Shown piece after piece: positions 20,616 through 29,071 of a DNA stretch of 64,000 nucleotides. The position numbers and the translations under genes were made by a program. The stretch is taken from the NCBI GenBank assembly GCA_007695015.1, contig REEN01000065.1, positions 51,466 through 115,465 on the forward strand. The letters run 5' to 3'. The notes beneath the pieces were generated by a model that did not search any database, was not told the DNA's origin, and was given only the letters and a program-made list of their open reading frames with translations. The DNA is from Marinilabiliales bacterium (GTDB taxonomy: Bacteria > Bacteroidota > Bacteroidia > Bacteroidales > PUMT01). Within the stretch, counting starts at the first letter, position 1. Every line of letters begins with the position of its first letter.

Positions 20616-22766
20616 ATGATCCGTAACGTTTTCCTTGCTTTCGCTCTGCTGATAGTCTTCCTTCCCGGTAATGCCAGAGAGGGAATGTGGCTTCCTCTTT
20701 TTCTTGACAAATACAATATAGAGGAGATGAGAGACAAAGGCTTCAGGCTTGAAGCCGAAGATATATACAGTATTAACCAAACGAGCATGAAGGATGCAGT
20801 TGTCAGGATCGGAGGATGCACCGGGGTGGTGGTTTCGGGTCGGGGACTCGTACTGACGAATCATCACTGCGCTTACAGGGCGATCCAGTCTCACAGCACC
20901 GTGGAGGACGATTATCTGACAGATGGATTCTGGGCTATGTCGGAAGAGGAGGAATTGCCCAATCCCGGGTTGACAGTTACATTCCTGGTACGGATGGAAG
21001 ATGTAACCGGCAGGGTGCTTGAGCTTACAGATGATGATATGACCGAGGATGAACGCCGGGCTGCGATTATACTGGCCTCTGAAAGGATAAGGCATGAGGC
21101 TGTCGAGGGGACCCGTTTTACTGCCGAGGTCAGCGCCTTTTACTATGGCAGTGAATTTTATCTTTTTGTTTATGATGTTTTTGAAGATGTAAGGTTAACG
21201 GGGGCGCCGCCCTCATCTGTCGGGAAGTTCGGGGGTGATACCGATAACTGGATGTGGCCCAGGCATACCGGCGATTTTGCCTATTTCAGGATATATGCAG
21301 GAGATGATAACGAGCCGGCTGGATATTCACCTTCAAATACGCCATACAGGTCGCGGGCACATATACCCGTTTCCACCGGCGGGGTAAAGGAAGGTGATTT
21401 TACAATGGTTTACGGGTTTCCCGGAAGTACCAGCCAGTATCTTACATCTCATGCAGTAGGCCTTATTACCGGCCTGAGCAATCCGCATAACATCCGGCTG
21501 AGGGATATAAGGCTTGATATAATGGGCCGTGAGATGGAACGCAATGATACAGTGAGGATTCAGTATGCATCGAAGTTTGCAGGAGTGAGTAATGCCTGGA
21601 AGAGGTGGGCAGGTGAGAACAGGGGTCTGGCAAGAATGGATGCTGTGGGGCGAAAGAGAGAGCTTGAGGAAAGGTTTGTCAGATGGGCCGGCGGGTGTCC
21701 TGAAAGAGAGATGAGGTATGGGTATATCATGCCGGCTTTTGATTCGCTATATACCGCTCTTGAACGTTATACCCTGCCCTTTGACTATGGCCGGGAAGCT
21801 TTGCTGGCTATCGAGCTGGTAAGGTTTGCAGGTGATTTTGTCCGCGTTGCCGATTTGTCTGACGAAGACTTTGAAAATGTGGTGCATGACTTTATTCCTC
21901 AGCTGGAAAGATCAATTGCAGGGTTTTACCGTGATTATCATCTGCCTGTCGACCAGGAGATCTTTATCAGGATGCTTGAGATGTACAGAGATAATGTTGA
22001 TACGGACTTTTACCCCGGTTTCTTCGACACCGTCGATGCTGAATTTAGCGGCGACTTCAGGTTATTTGTAGAGGACCTTCTCAGCAATACGGTTTTTGCA
22101 AGGGAGAATGAACTTTCTGCACTTGTTGGTGACTTTGATAAAGATGCTGCCGGTATTATCAGGAACGATCCCATGACTTGCGTTATCAGGGATATTCGTG
22201 CGGTCTACAATGATCATGTGATTGTTGAAAGGCAGGATATAAACAGCGAGCTCAATATTTTATACAGGTATTATATTGAGGGGCTCAGGGAAATGGACCG
22301 GGACAGGGCATTTTATCCGGATGCCAACCGTACACTCAGGGTTGCTTATGGCCAGGTTGGTGGATATTATCCCCGGGACGCTGTCAGCTATAATTATTAC
22401 ACCACGCTTTCGGGGGTTATGGAGAAGTATCAGACTGGCGAGCCCGATTATACTGTACCGGAACGGCTTAAGGAACTGTACGATGGAACAGGGTACGGTG
22501 AATTTGCCCGGCCCGGTGAGATCAGGATCTCGTTTATTGCCACCAACCATACAACGGGAGGTAATTCCGGCAGTCCGGTTATCAATGGCAACGGGCACCT
22601 CATCGGGGTAAATTTTGACCGTGTATGGGAGGGTACAATGAGCGATATTATGTTCGATCCCGAAGTGTGCCGTAATATCAGTGTTGATGTAAATTATATA
22701 CTGTATATTACAGATGTATATGCAGGTGCCGGATACCTGCTTGAGGAGATGCACCTTGTACCCTGA
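20616..22766 (+). CDS. S46 family dipeptidyl-peptidase, DPP11-like (Asp/Glu-specific predicted)
   Basis: A 716-residue secreted serine peptidase. The signal peptide is MIRNVFLAFALLIVFLPGNA. The catalytic His is in LTNHHCAY (His83/84), the Asp region is DTDNWMWPRHTGDFAYFR, and the nucleophile is Ser651 in GGNSGSPV. Eighteen residues after that Ser lies Arg669 (NFDR). In P. gingivalis DPP11 the Arg at the same offset selects Asp/Glu at P1, while DPP7 has Gly there. Such enzymes release acidic dipeptides for amino-acid fermentation. An upstream ATG (20577) is in frame, but the one at 20616 starts the signal peptide directly. Confidence 0.92.
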   Translation: MIRNVFLAFALLIVFLPGNAREGMWLPLFLDKYNIEEMRDKGFRLEAEDIYSINQTSMKDAVVRIGGCTGVVVSGRGLVLTNHHCAYRAIQSHSTVEDDYLTDGFWAMSEEEELPNPGLTVTFLVRMEDVTGRVLELTDDDMTEDERRAAIILASERIRHEAVEGTRFTAEVSAFYYGSEFYLFVYDVFEDVRLTGAPPSSVGKFGGDTDNWMWPRHTGDFAYFRIYAGDDNEPAGYSPSNTPYRSRAHIPVSTGGVKEGDFTMVYGFPGSTSQYLTSHAVGLITGLSNPHNIRLRDIRLDIMGREMERNDTVRIQYASKFAGVSNAWKRWAGENRGLARMDAVGRKRELEERFVRWAGGCPEREMRYGYIMPAFDSLYTALERYTLPFDYGREALLAIELVRFAGDFVRVADLSDEDFENVVHDFIPQLERSIAGFYRDYHLPVDQEIFIRMLEMYRDNVDTDFYPGFFDTVDAEFSGDFRLFVEDLLSNTVFARENELSALVGDFDKDAAGIIRNDPMTCVIRDIRAVYNDHVIVERQDINSELNILYRYYIEGLREMDRDRAFYPDANRTLRVAYGQVGGYYPRDAVSYNYYTTLSGVMEKYQTGEPDYTVPERLKELYDGTGYGEFARPGEIRISFIATNHTTGGNSGSPVINGNGHLIGVNFDRVWEGTMSDIMFDPEVCRNISVDVNYILYITDVYAGAGYLLEEMHLVP

Positions 22767-22821
22767 CTGCTTCCAACTCTTTATTTAATCCGGTTTTAAA
22801 TTTCCGGTTCGCCGGTAAAAG

Positions 22822-22853
22822 ACCGAAAACATGATTTTTATTATGGTTTCGGT
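22822..22853. repeat. Inverted repeat upstream of the first hydrogenase operon
   Basis: ACCGAAAACAT (22822-22832) and ATGGTTTCGGT (22843-22853) form a 10-pair stem with one mismatch and an AT-rich loop. No T run follows on the + strand, so it is not a normal terminator. It sits between the S46 gene and hydC, about 120 nt before the latter. It could be an operator or an mRNA 3' stem; no further evidence. Confidence 0.35.
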
Positions 22854-22973
22854 ATAATTCAAATAATAAATTTATGATTGCCAAAACGAGATTTGGAATA
22901 TATATTAGTGTTATAAAAATAACAATGTTAAGATTGTAACAATACAGTAATAATCATTAAATAAAAGAAAACA

Positions 22974-23438
22974 ATGCCAGAAGTTCAGGAATTAGTAAAA
23001 AGTTTGGCCGAAAAATATGGCAGGAAGAGGGAGAATCTCCTCCATATTTTACAAGGCATAGTTGAGCAGGAGAGATACCTGTCTGATGTGGCGCTGACTG
23101 AAGTTGCCCGGGAGCTTGACCTGTCTGCCGCGCAGGTTTATGGTACTGCTACATTCTACTCCTTTCTTGACACCGAGCCCAGAGGCAAGTATGTTGTAAG
23201 GGTGTGCCGTACAATAAGCTGCGACATGAAAGGGAAGAACAGAATTATACAGGCAATCGAAGAAACCCTCAAGATCAGGCTTGGTGAAACAACCCAGAAC
23301 AATAAATTCACGCTTCTCGAAACAAACTGCATGGGATGGTGTCATGAAGGACCGGCAATGCTTATCAATGATCAGGCCTATACCAACCTGACCGAGGAGA
23401 AGGTGATCGAGATCATTATGGATTACGCTAAAGAATAA
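22974..23438 (+). CDS. [FeFe]-hydrogenase gamma subunit, NuoE-like (HydC), first set
   Basis: A 154-residue thioredoxin-like [2Fe-2S] protein homologous to NuoE. The helical N-terminus (LLHILQGIVEQERYLSDVALTEVAREL) and the cluster ligands CRTISC (C-x4-C) and NCMGWC (C-x3-C) are intact. In NADH-linked hydrogenases this subunit passes electrons between the flavin subunit and the catalytic subunit. It leads a three-gene unit with the short HydB-like and HydA-like genes that follow with 33- and 29-nt gaps. Confidence 0.92.
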   Translation: MPEVQELVKSLAEKYGRKRENLLHILQGIVEQERYLSDVALTEVARELDLSAAQVYGTATFYSFLDTEPRGKYVVRVCRTISCDMKGKNRIIQAIEETLKIRLGETTQNNKFTLLETNCMGWCHEGPAMLINDQAYTNLTEEKVIEIIMDYAKE

Positions 23439-23471
23439 ATAAAAACATTAAAAATAAAGGAGAATCTCGCC

Positions 23472-24632
23472 ATGACATATAAAAAGTTAAAGAGAATTGA
23501 TCTTATCTTCCATGAGGATTGCGATTGCAGGCAAGTGCTAGAGAAAACCTTCAGCAAGAGCAATGATGAGGTCATAAACGACATACTTGAATCGGGCCTC
23601 AAGGGCAGGGGCGGAGCTGGTTTCCCAACCGGACTTAAATGGAAATTCACAGCCGAACAACCTTCCGACGAGCGCTTTGTGATTTGCAATGCCGATGAAG
23701 GAGAACCCGGCACTTTCAAAGACAGGGAGATATTGTTCAAGGTTCCAAGCAAGGTCTTTTCGGGTATGGCTGTGTGTGCCAAAGTAATAGGTGCCAAGAA
23801 AGGATATATCTATCTGAGGGGGGAATACAGGTTCCTTTTGCCGCAGCTGACCAAGGCGCTGGATGTATTTCACAAGGAAATTAAGGATCTGCTTGATTTC
23901 GAAATTATAATACAGATGGGAAGCGGCGCCTACATATGCGGAGAGGAGAGCGCTCTTTTTGAATCGATGGAAGGAAAGCGCGGAGAGCCCAGGAACAAGC
24001 CTCCCTATCCGACCATTGCAGGATTCAGGAACAAACCGACAGTTATAAATAACGTCGAGACCCTTGTATATGCCTTTATGATATGCAAGCACGGTCCGAC
24101 AAGGTTCAAGGAGCTGGGCACTTCCGATTCCAGGGGGTCAAAGGTTTTCTCTGTTTCCGGTGATACTCCCATTGCCGGAATTTATGAACTGGAGCTGGGT
24201 ATGTCGCTTGACCATTTTGTGGAGGAATTTGGCGATGGCGATACCAAGGCGGTGCAGGTTGGAGGAGCTGCCGGTTTTTGTGTGCCGCGTAAGAAATTCA
24301 ATGATACCATTATCGGATTTGAAGGAGTTCCAACCGGAGGATCGATGAAAGTGTTCAACTCATCACGGTCAATGTACAATGTACTGCATAATTACCTTGA
24401 GTTTTTCGAGGAAGAATCATGCGGGCAATGCACACCCTGCCGGGTAGGGTGCCAGCAGCTTATCAAAGGCATTGAAGCTGTCAAAAAAGGCGAGCAGAAA
24501 GCTGCCTACCTGGATCAGCTTATGAAACTGAGCGAGACCATGAAGCTGGCCTCGAAATGCGGACTTGGCCAGTCGGTCGCCAACTCCTTCAGCTCAATAG
24601 TTGATAACTTCAGGGAAGAGATGATATATTAA
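23472..24632 (+). CDS. [FeFe]-hydrogenase NADH-binding subunit, NuoF-like, short form (HydB), first set
   Basis: A 386-residue NuoF-type flavoprotein. The NADH and FMN sites are intact (GLKGRGGAGFPTGLKW, NADEGEPGTFKDR, GSGAYICGEESAL), as is the [4Fe-4S] motif ESCGQCTPCRVG with the distal Cys in KCGLGQ. It lacks the N-terminal thioredoxin-like [2Fe-2S] domain and the C-terminal two-[4Fe-4S] domain of the 597-residue HydB encoded at 44332-46125. Those extra clusters are tied to electron bifurcation in HydABC enzymes, so this complex may couple NADH and H2 without ferredoxin (inference). AAGGAGAA lies ahead of the ATG. Confidence 0.92.
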   Translation: MTYKKLKRIDLIFHEDCDCRQVLEKTFSKSNDEVINDILESGLKGRGGAGFPTGLKWKFTAEQPSDERFVICNADEGEPGTFKDREILFKVPSKVFSGMAVCAKVIGAKKGYIYLRGEYRFLLPQLTKALDVFHKEIKDLLDFEIIIQMGSGAYICGEESALFESMEGKRGEPRNKPPYPTIAGFRNKPTVINNVETLVYAFMICKHGPTRFKELGTSDSRGSKVFSVSGDTPIAGIYELELGMSLDHFVEEFGDGDTKAVQVGGAAGFCVPRKKFNDTIIGFEGVPTGGSMKVFNSSRSMYNVLHNYLEFFEEESCGQCTPCRVGCQQLIKGIEAVKKGEQKAAYLDQLMKLSETMKLASKCGLGQSVANSFSSIVDNFREEMIY

Positions 24633-24661
24633 TTTGCAATTAAACCATTAAAAACAGAAAA

Positions 24662-26455
24662 ATGGCTAATAATATAAATATAAAGATAGACGGTGTAGAT
24701 GTTCAGGTTGAAGAAGGCAAAACCATACTTGATGCAGCCAGGGCCATTAATGTCCATATACCTACCCTGTGTTACCATGAGGATCTTTGCGTTGCCGGCA
24801 ACTGCCGGGTGTGCGTTGTGGAAGTAACCGGAGCAAAAGCCCTTGTAGCTTCCTGCGCAATGCCCGTATCGGAGGGTATGGAGGTTGAAACCAACACCCT
24901 TAAGGTAAGGTCAGCAAGGAAGAACATCATTGAATTGTTGCTGTCAGAGCACAACGCCGATTGCACCAACTGTTACAAGAACAAGCAGTGCGAATTGCAG
25001 GATCTGGCAAGCGAATACAAAACCTCAGGCGAGTCGCTTTACCTGGATCTTGTCCCTCTCAAGAATTACACTATCGATGATTTTTCACCTTCGATAATTA
25101 AGGATGACAGTAAGTGCATCCGTTGTCAGCGTTGTGTGCGGACATGTGAGGAGCTGCAGCATGTGAGTGCGCTTGGTGTTGCATACAAGGGAGACAAGAT
25201 GAAGATATCGACCTTCTTTGAAAATTCCATGTTTGATGTGGTATGTACCAATTGCGGGCAGTGTATCAACCGGTGCCCGACAGGATCGCTTATAGAGCGC
25301 AACTATGTGGATGAAGTATGGGATGCCATTTACGACGAGAATAAACATGTTGTGGTGCAGACGGCACCTGCAACAAGGGTTGCTCTTGGTGAGGACCTGG
25401 GACTTGAAACTGGCAAGGTTGTAACCGGCAAGATGGTTTCAGCCCTTAAGAGAGTAGGTTTCGACTCGGTTCTTGATACAGACTTTACAGCCGACCTCAC
25501 TATAATGGAAGAGGGTACAGAACTTCTCACCAGGCTGAAGAAGGCGCTGGTGGACAAGGACCCAACCGCTAAACTCCCTATGGCAACATCATGTTCACCG
25601 GGCTGGATCAAGTTCATAGAACATACATTCCCGGAATATCTCGACAACCTCTCAACGTGCAAGTCACCGCAACAGATGTTCGGCGCCCTGGCGAAGACCT
25701 ATTATGCACAGAAGAGGGGAATTGACCCTGAAAATATCGTTTCTGTTTCCATCATGCCGTGCGTTGCCAAGAAATTTGAGGCCGACAGGCCCGAGATGAG
25801 GAGCAGCGGCTACAAGGATGTGGATTACGTGCTTACCACCCGTGAGCTTGCCAGGATGATCAAGCAGGCAGGACTGGACTTCAACGGGTTGCCTGAGGAC
25901 AATTATGACAGCATTATGGGCGAATCATCAGGAGCCGCAGTTATCTTCGGAGCAACCGGCGGTGTTATGGAAGCTGCCCTTCGTACTGCATATGAGATCG
26001 TCACAGGACGCGAGGTGCCTTTTGAGAATCTAAATATAACACCGGTAAGGGGTATGGACGGTGTGAAGGAGGCCACCGTGAAAATAGAGGGAACTTTGCC
26101 GGACTGGAGCTTCCTTGAAGGTGCGGAACTCAAGACTGTAACTGCTCACGGACTGACAAATGCCAAGTTGGTAATGGAGAAGGTTAAATCGGGTGAGGCA
26201 GATTACCATTTTATTGAGATTATGGCGTGCCCCGGTGGCTGTATTGGTGGCGGTGGCCAGCCGATACCGACCAACATGGAGATCAGGAAAAAACGCACCG
26301 AGGCGATCTATATGGAAGATTCAGGCAAGCCTATCAGGAAATCGCATGAGAATCCCGAGGTAGCAGCCATTTATAAGGAGTTCCTCGGGGAGCCCTGCGG
26401 ACATAAGTCGCATGAGCTTCTGCACACTCATTACAAGGCACGGCACAGGTACTAA
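24662..26455 (+). CDS. [FeFe]-hydrogenase catalytic subunit (HydA), first set, variant H-cluster loop
   Basis: A 597-residue HydA-like protein. N-terminal [2Fe-2S] domain (Cys37, 48, 51, 65), a His-Cys NuoG-like site (SEHNADCTNC), two [4Fe-4S] clusters at about residues 145-210, then the H-cluster domain. Loop L2 is MPCVAKKFE (Cys367) and L3 is MACPGGCIGGGGQP (Cys523, Cys527), both canonical. Loop L1 reads TSCSPGW (Cys311-Ser312) instead of TSCCPGW; the second Cys is a [4Fe-4S]H ligand in studied enzymes. A new Cys333 appears in LSTCKSPQQ, where the second HydA has Ala. The pair of changes suggests a moved ligand or a redox-protective thiol. Terminator at 26485. Confidence 0.93.
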   Translation: MANNINIKIDGVDVQVEEGKTILDAARAINVHIPTLCYHEDLCVAGNCRVCVVEVTGAKALVASCAMPVSEGMEVETNTLKVRSARKNIIELLLSEHNADCTNCYKNKQCELQDLASEYKTSGESLYLDLVPLKNYTIDDFSPSIIKDDSKCIRCQRCVRTCEELQHVSALGVAYKGDKMKISTFFENSMFDVVCTNCGQCINRCPTGSLIERNYVDEVWDAIYDENKHVVVQTAPATRVALGEDLGLETGKVVTGKMVSALKRVGFDSVLDTDFTADLTIMEEGTELLTRLKKALVDKDPTAKLPMATSCSPGWIKFIEHTFPEYLDNLSTCKSPQQMFGALAKTYYAQKRGIDPENIVSVSIMPCVAKKFEADRPEMRSSGYKDVDYVLTTRELARMIKQAGLDFNGLPEDNYDSIMGESSGAAVIFGATGGVMEAALRTAYEIVTGREVPFENLNITPVRGMDGVKEATVKIEGTLPDWSFLEGAELKTVTAHGLTNAKLVMEKVKSGEADYHFIEIMACPGGCIGGGGQPIPTNMEIRKKRTEAIYMEDSGKPIRKSHENPEVAAIYKEFLGEPCGHKSHELLHTHYKARHRY

Positions 26456-26484
26456 TCAGTACCGGAAATATTGACTGCAAATAC

Positions 26485-26521
26485 AAAAAGAGGCTGTCTC
26501 CAGACCGGGATGGCCTCTTTT
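26485..26521 (+). terminator. Intrinsic terminator after the first hydrogenase operon
   Basis: AAAAGAGGC (26486-26494) pairs with GCCTCTTTT (26513-26521) around an 18-nt loop. The stem ends in a T run on the + strand, and its A-rich 5' side makes it potentially bidirectional. It lies 30 nt past hydA. Confidence 0.75.
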
Positions 26522-26616
26522 GATTTAGCCGGTAAAGGTTTGAAGCCAAATGGTTAAAGTCCGGCCCGAATCAGAGCCTGCTTACCGAAAGGTTTAATAA
26601 TGGTGCTGCAAACAGT

Positions 26617-26808
26617 TCAGTCGGTTCGTTTGATAATCTCAGCATTGCGGTGGCCGTAAGGAAGCGATCCCCCTTCCTGCTCCTTGAGCATTTTCCAGGC
26701 CCTGGCAATGATTATCTCTTCAACATCATCCTTCTTGCAGGGGACCTCCACAACATACTCTTCATAGGCGTATGTGGCAATATTGAGTTTTACTATCGCT
26801 TTTCCCAT
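26617..26808 (-). CDS. Small hypothetical protein, 63 residues
   Basis: A minus-strand frame with protein-like composition: a beta-rich start (MGKAIVKLNIATYAYEEYVVEVP), the acidic KKDDVEEIIIARAWKML helix and a C-terminus rich in polar residues. I recognise no family. The ATG at 26808 has AAAGG upstream on its own strand; an in-frame GTG at 26826 is the alternative start. It stands alone, converging on the hydA terminator and diverging from the DUF1330 gene at 26903, so the two share about 94 nt of possible promoter region. No signal peptide or membrane span. Confidence 0.55.
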   Translation of the reverse strand: MGKAIVKLNIATYAYEEYVVEVPCKKDDVEEIIIARAWKMLKEQEGGSLPYGHRNAEIIKRTD

Positions 26809-26902
26809 AAACAGACCTTTTATCACGGGTAATTATATATTCTCAAAATTAGGTTATATTTTTGAGAATGTAATAATCTGTCCAACCTCAAAAATAATCA
26901 TT

Positions 26903-27190
26903 ATGGCAGCATATGTGATAGTTGATGTTAAGATAACCGATCCCGGCGAATATGAGGAATATAAAAAGCATACCCCGGCTGCGGTGAAGGCATACGGAGG
27001 AAAATTCCTTGCCCGCGGGGGCAGGGTTCAAAACCTGGAAGGGGATTGGAACCCTGAGAGGATAGTTGTTCTGGAGTTTCCATCTGTCGAACGTGCCAGG
27101 GAGTGGTGGGAATCCGACCAATACACATTTGCCAGGGAGATCCGGCAAAGAGCGGCAACTACCGGAATGATCATTGTTGAAGGGGTTTGA
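26903..27190 (+). CDS. DUF1330 family protein
   Basis: A 95-residue ferredoxin-like alpha/beta-barrel protein of the DUF1330 group. It has the usual VDVKITDPGEYEEYKKHTPAAVKAYGGKFLARGG start, and ERIVVLEFPSVERAREWWES in the middle. Members are small cytosolic dimers with no settled function. The ATG at 26903 gives the conserved start (MAAYVIVDVKIT); the frame is open further upstream but into intergenic sequence. It is transcribed divergently from the small gene at 26617-26808. Confidence 0.88.
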   Translation: MAAYVIVDVKITDPGEYEEYKKHTPAAVKAYGGKFLARGGRVQNLEGDWNPERIVVLEFPSVERAREWWESDQYTFAREIRQRAATTGMIIVEGV

Positions 27191-27203
27191 TAACCGGGCA
27201 TTT

Positions 27204-27305
27204 CTGTGGCGAATAACACATATCAGCATGGAGAATCACTGATGAGCAGGTATGCCTCCGCGTAAGTATGTGGCGGACAGTACAGATCAATATGGAAAGT
27301 CATTC
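27204..27305 (+). repeat. Diverged direct repeat, two copies
   Basis: Copy 1 (about 27204-27243) and copy 2 (about 27267-27305) share GTGGCG, ACA-ATCA, ATGGA-A and TCA-T blocks in the same order with a period of about 64 bp. They fill much of the gap between the DUF1330 and L,D-transpeptidase genes. The gap holds no other feature I can support. Confidence 0.45.
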
Positions 27306-27351
27306 TTTGTTTAGTAAGGCTGACCGGATTAACTAAATAAATGATCGTTGA

Positions 27352-29040
27352 ATGCAATCCTTATTTTCAGGAAATACTGAAAGAGTGGCGCGGATAGTGC
27401 TGCCAACGGCGGTGACCCTGCTCACGGTGCTTTTGTTGCTGGCTGGATGCAACCCCGGCAGGGTGTCCCGTGAGTTTTCGGAAATCATGGAGGGCTACCT
27501 GGTAAATTTTGAGGATGATACTGACGGACTATACGAAAATGCAGTATTCAATCCTGTAATTCTTGCCCGGCTATATGTAAGGGAAGAAGGCCTTTTACGT
27601 GCCAAATGGGATAACCTGGAAAATATTGACCAGCTGATCAATACTGTAAGATACTCATACAGGGAGGGTCTTAACCCGGAAGATTATCATATCGACACCC
27701 TTGAATATCTGCTTGACACTATGCTTGCGGGAGAGGCAAAAATTGCAGATAGCGTGGTCTTTGACATTCTGCTTACCGATGCATTCCTTACTCTTGCCGC
27801 CCACTTTGCCGGTGGCAAGACAGATCGCCGGGAATTCCTTCCTGTCTGGAATGTCAGGGATGCTGAGACAGTTATATACTGGCCGCATTTTGTCGACAGC
27901 AGCCTGATAAATATGCAGGTTGAGGAAAACCTTCTCTCTCTGCTTCCCGCTCATAATGAATACCGCAACCTTAGGTCATCACTTGAAAAATACAGGGGGA
28001 TCGGTGAAGAAGGTGGATGGGATCATTTCAGCACGTCCCTGGATAGTCTTGAAAAAGGCATGAGGCATCCTGATATTCCCCGGCTCAGGTCCAGGCTTGC
28101 TGCAGAGCAGGGTGATCCTGCCGGCGGCAGCATGGACAAAGAGCTGTTTGACCGGCCGCTGCTGGAACAGGTTGAGCTGTTCCAGAGGCGTCACTCACTT
28201 CCGGATGACGGAATTGTTGATGAAAAGGTCATTGTTGCAATGAATATTCCGTTGTACGACCTGATGGATGTAATTGAAGCCAACCTTGACAGGTGGAGAT
28301 GGATGCCGGCAGATATGCCTGAACGTATCCTAAGGGTGAATATACCTTCTTTTGAATTGTATGCATTGGAAAAAGGCAACCCTGAATTCAGCCTGAAGGT
28401 AATAGTGGGGACCGATGAAAGGCCCACACCGGTCTTTGCATCGGCAATAAAATGGATTGAACTCAACCCCTACTGGATAGTCCCTCCCGGTATGCTTGAA
28501 GATGATATCCTGCCTGCTATAAGGCAGGATGTTGGTTACCTCGAAAGCCGTAATATGAAAGTGCTTAGTGAAGACTTCTCTGTGGTTGATCCGGATTCGG
28601 TGGACTGGCACAGTGATTTCGATAACGGGTTTCCCTATATCATAAGACAGGAGCCGGGACCGTACAACCAGATGGGAAATATTAAATTAGAGCTTCCTAA
28701 CCCTTACTATGTAACCATGCATGACACCCCTGACCGTCATCTCTTTATCCGCGATAAGCGTACCCTGAGCTCAGGGTGTATAAGGGTTGAAGATCCCCTG
28801 AGGCTGGCTGAATGGTTGCTTGAACACGATAAGGAGTGGACAATGGAAAGGCTTGAGGAGGAGATAGAAGAGGGAGAAAATCTAATAATCGACATCAGCA
28901 GGACTGTGCCTGCCGAAATAGTTTATATAACGGCCAGGGCCGCTGACGGGCATGTTTACTGGTATGATGATGTTTACTCATTCGACGGTGCCGTCAGCCG
29001 GGCACTTAAAAGCGAACCGCCACGATCTGATAGCAAATAA
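27352..29040 (+). CDS. L,D-transpeptidase lipoprotein, YcbB/LdtD-like
   Basis: A 562-residue envelope protein. The lipoprotein signal ends in LLLLAGC. It is followed by an LdtD-like scaffold domain (SYREGLNPEDYH at about residue 105), a peptidoglycan-binding segment (VELFQRRHSLPDDGIVDEKVIVAMN) and a YkuD catalytic domain. The active site is HDTPDRHLF followed by SSGCIRV, with Cys476 as nucleophile. The family forms 3-3 cross-links in peptidoglycan. The start is the ATG at 27352; no upstream alternative keeps the signal sequence. Function is inferred from the domain set. Confidence 0.9.
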   Translation: MQSLFSGNTERVARIVLPTAVTLLTVLLLLAGCNPGRVSREFSEIMEGYLVNFEDDTDGLYENAVFNPVILARLYVREEGLLRAKWDNLENIDQLINTVRYSYREGLNPEDYHIDTLEYLLDTMLAGEAKIADSVVFDILLTDAFLTLAAHFAGGKTDRREFLPVWNVRDAETVIYWPHFVDSSLINMQVEENLLSLLPAHNEYRNLRSSLEKYRGIGEEGGWDHFSTSLDSLEKGMRHPDIPRLRSRLAAEQGDPAGGSMDKELFDRPLLEQVELFQRRHSLPDDGIVDEKVIVAMNIPLYDLMDVIEANLDRWRWMPADMPERILRVNIPSFELYALEKGNPEFSLKVIVGTDERPTPVFASAIKWIELNPYWIVPPGMLEDDILPAIRQDVGYLESRNMKVLSEDFSVVDPDSVDWHSDFDNGFPYIIRQEPGPYNQMGNIKLELPNPYYVTMHDTPDRHLFIRDKRTLSSGCIRVEDPLRLAEWLLEHDKEWTMERLEEEIEEGENLIIDISRTVPAEIVYITARAADGHVYWYDDVYSFDGAVSRALKSEPPRSDSK

Positions 29041-29071
29041 ATTATCACAGGGAATAAAAACTGCATGTTTT

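Noticed and set aside
22974..26455. Complex I NuoE-NuoF-NuoG genes
   Set aside because: The third gene has H-cluster loops L1, L2 and L3 and no other nuo genes are present, so it is a hydrogenase.
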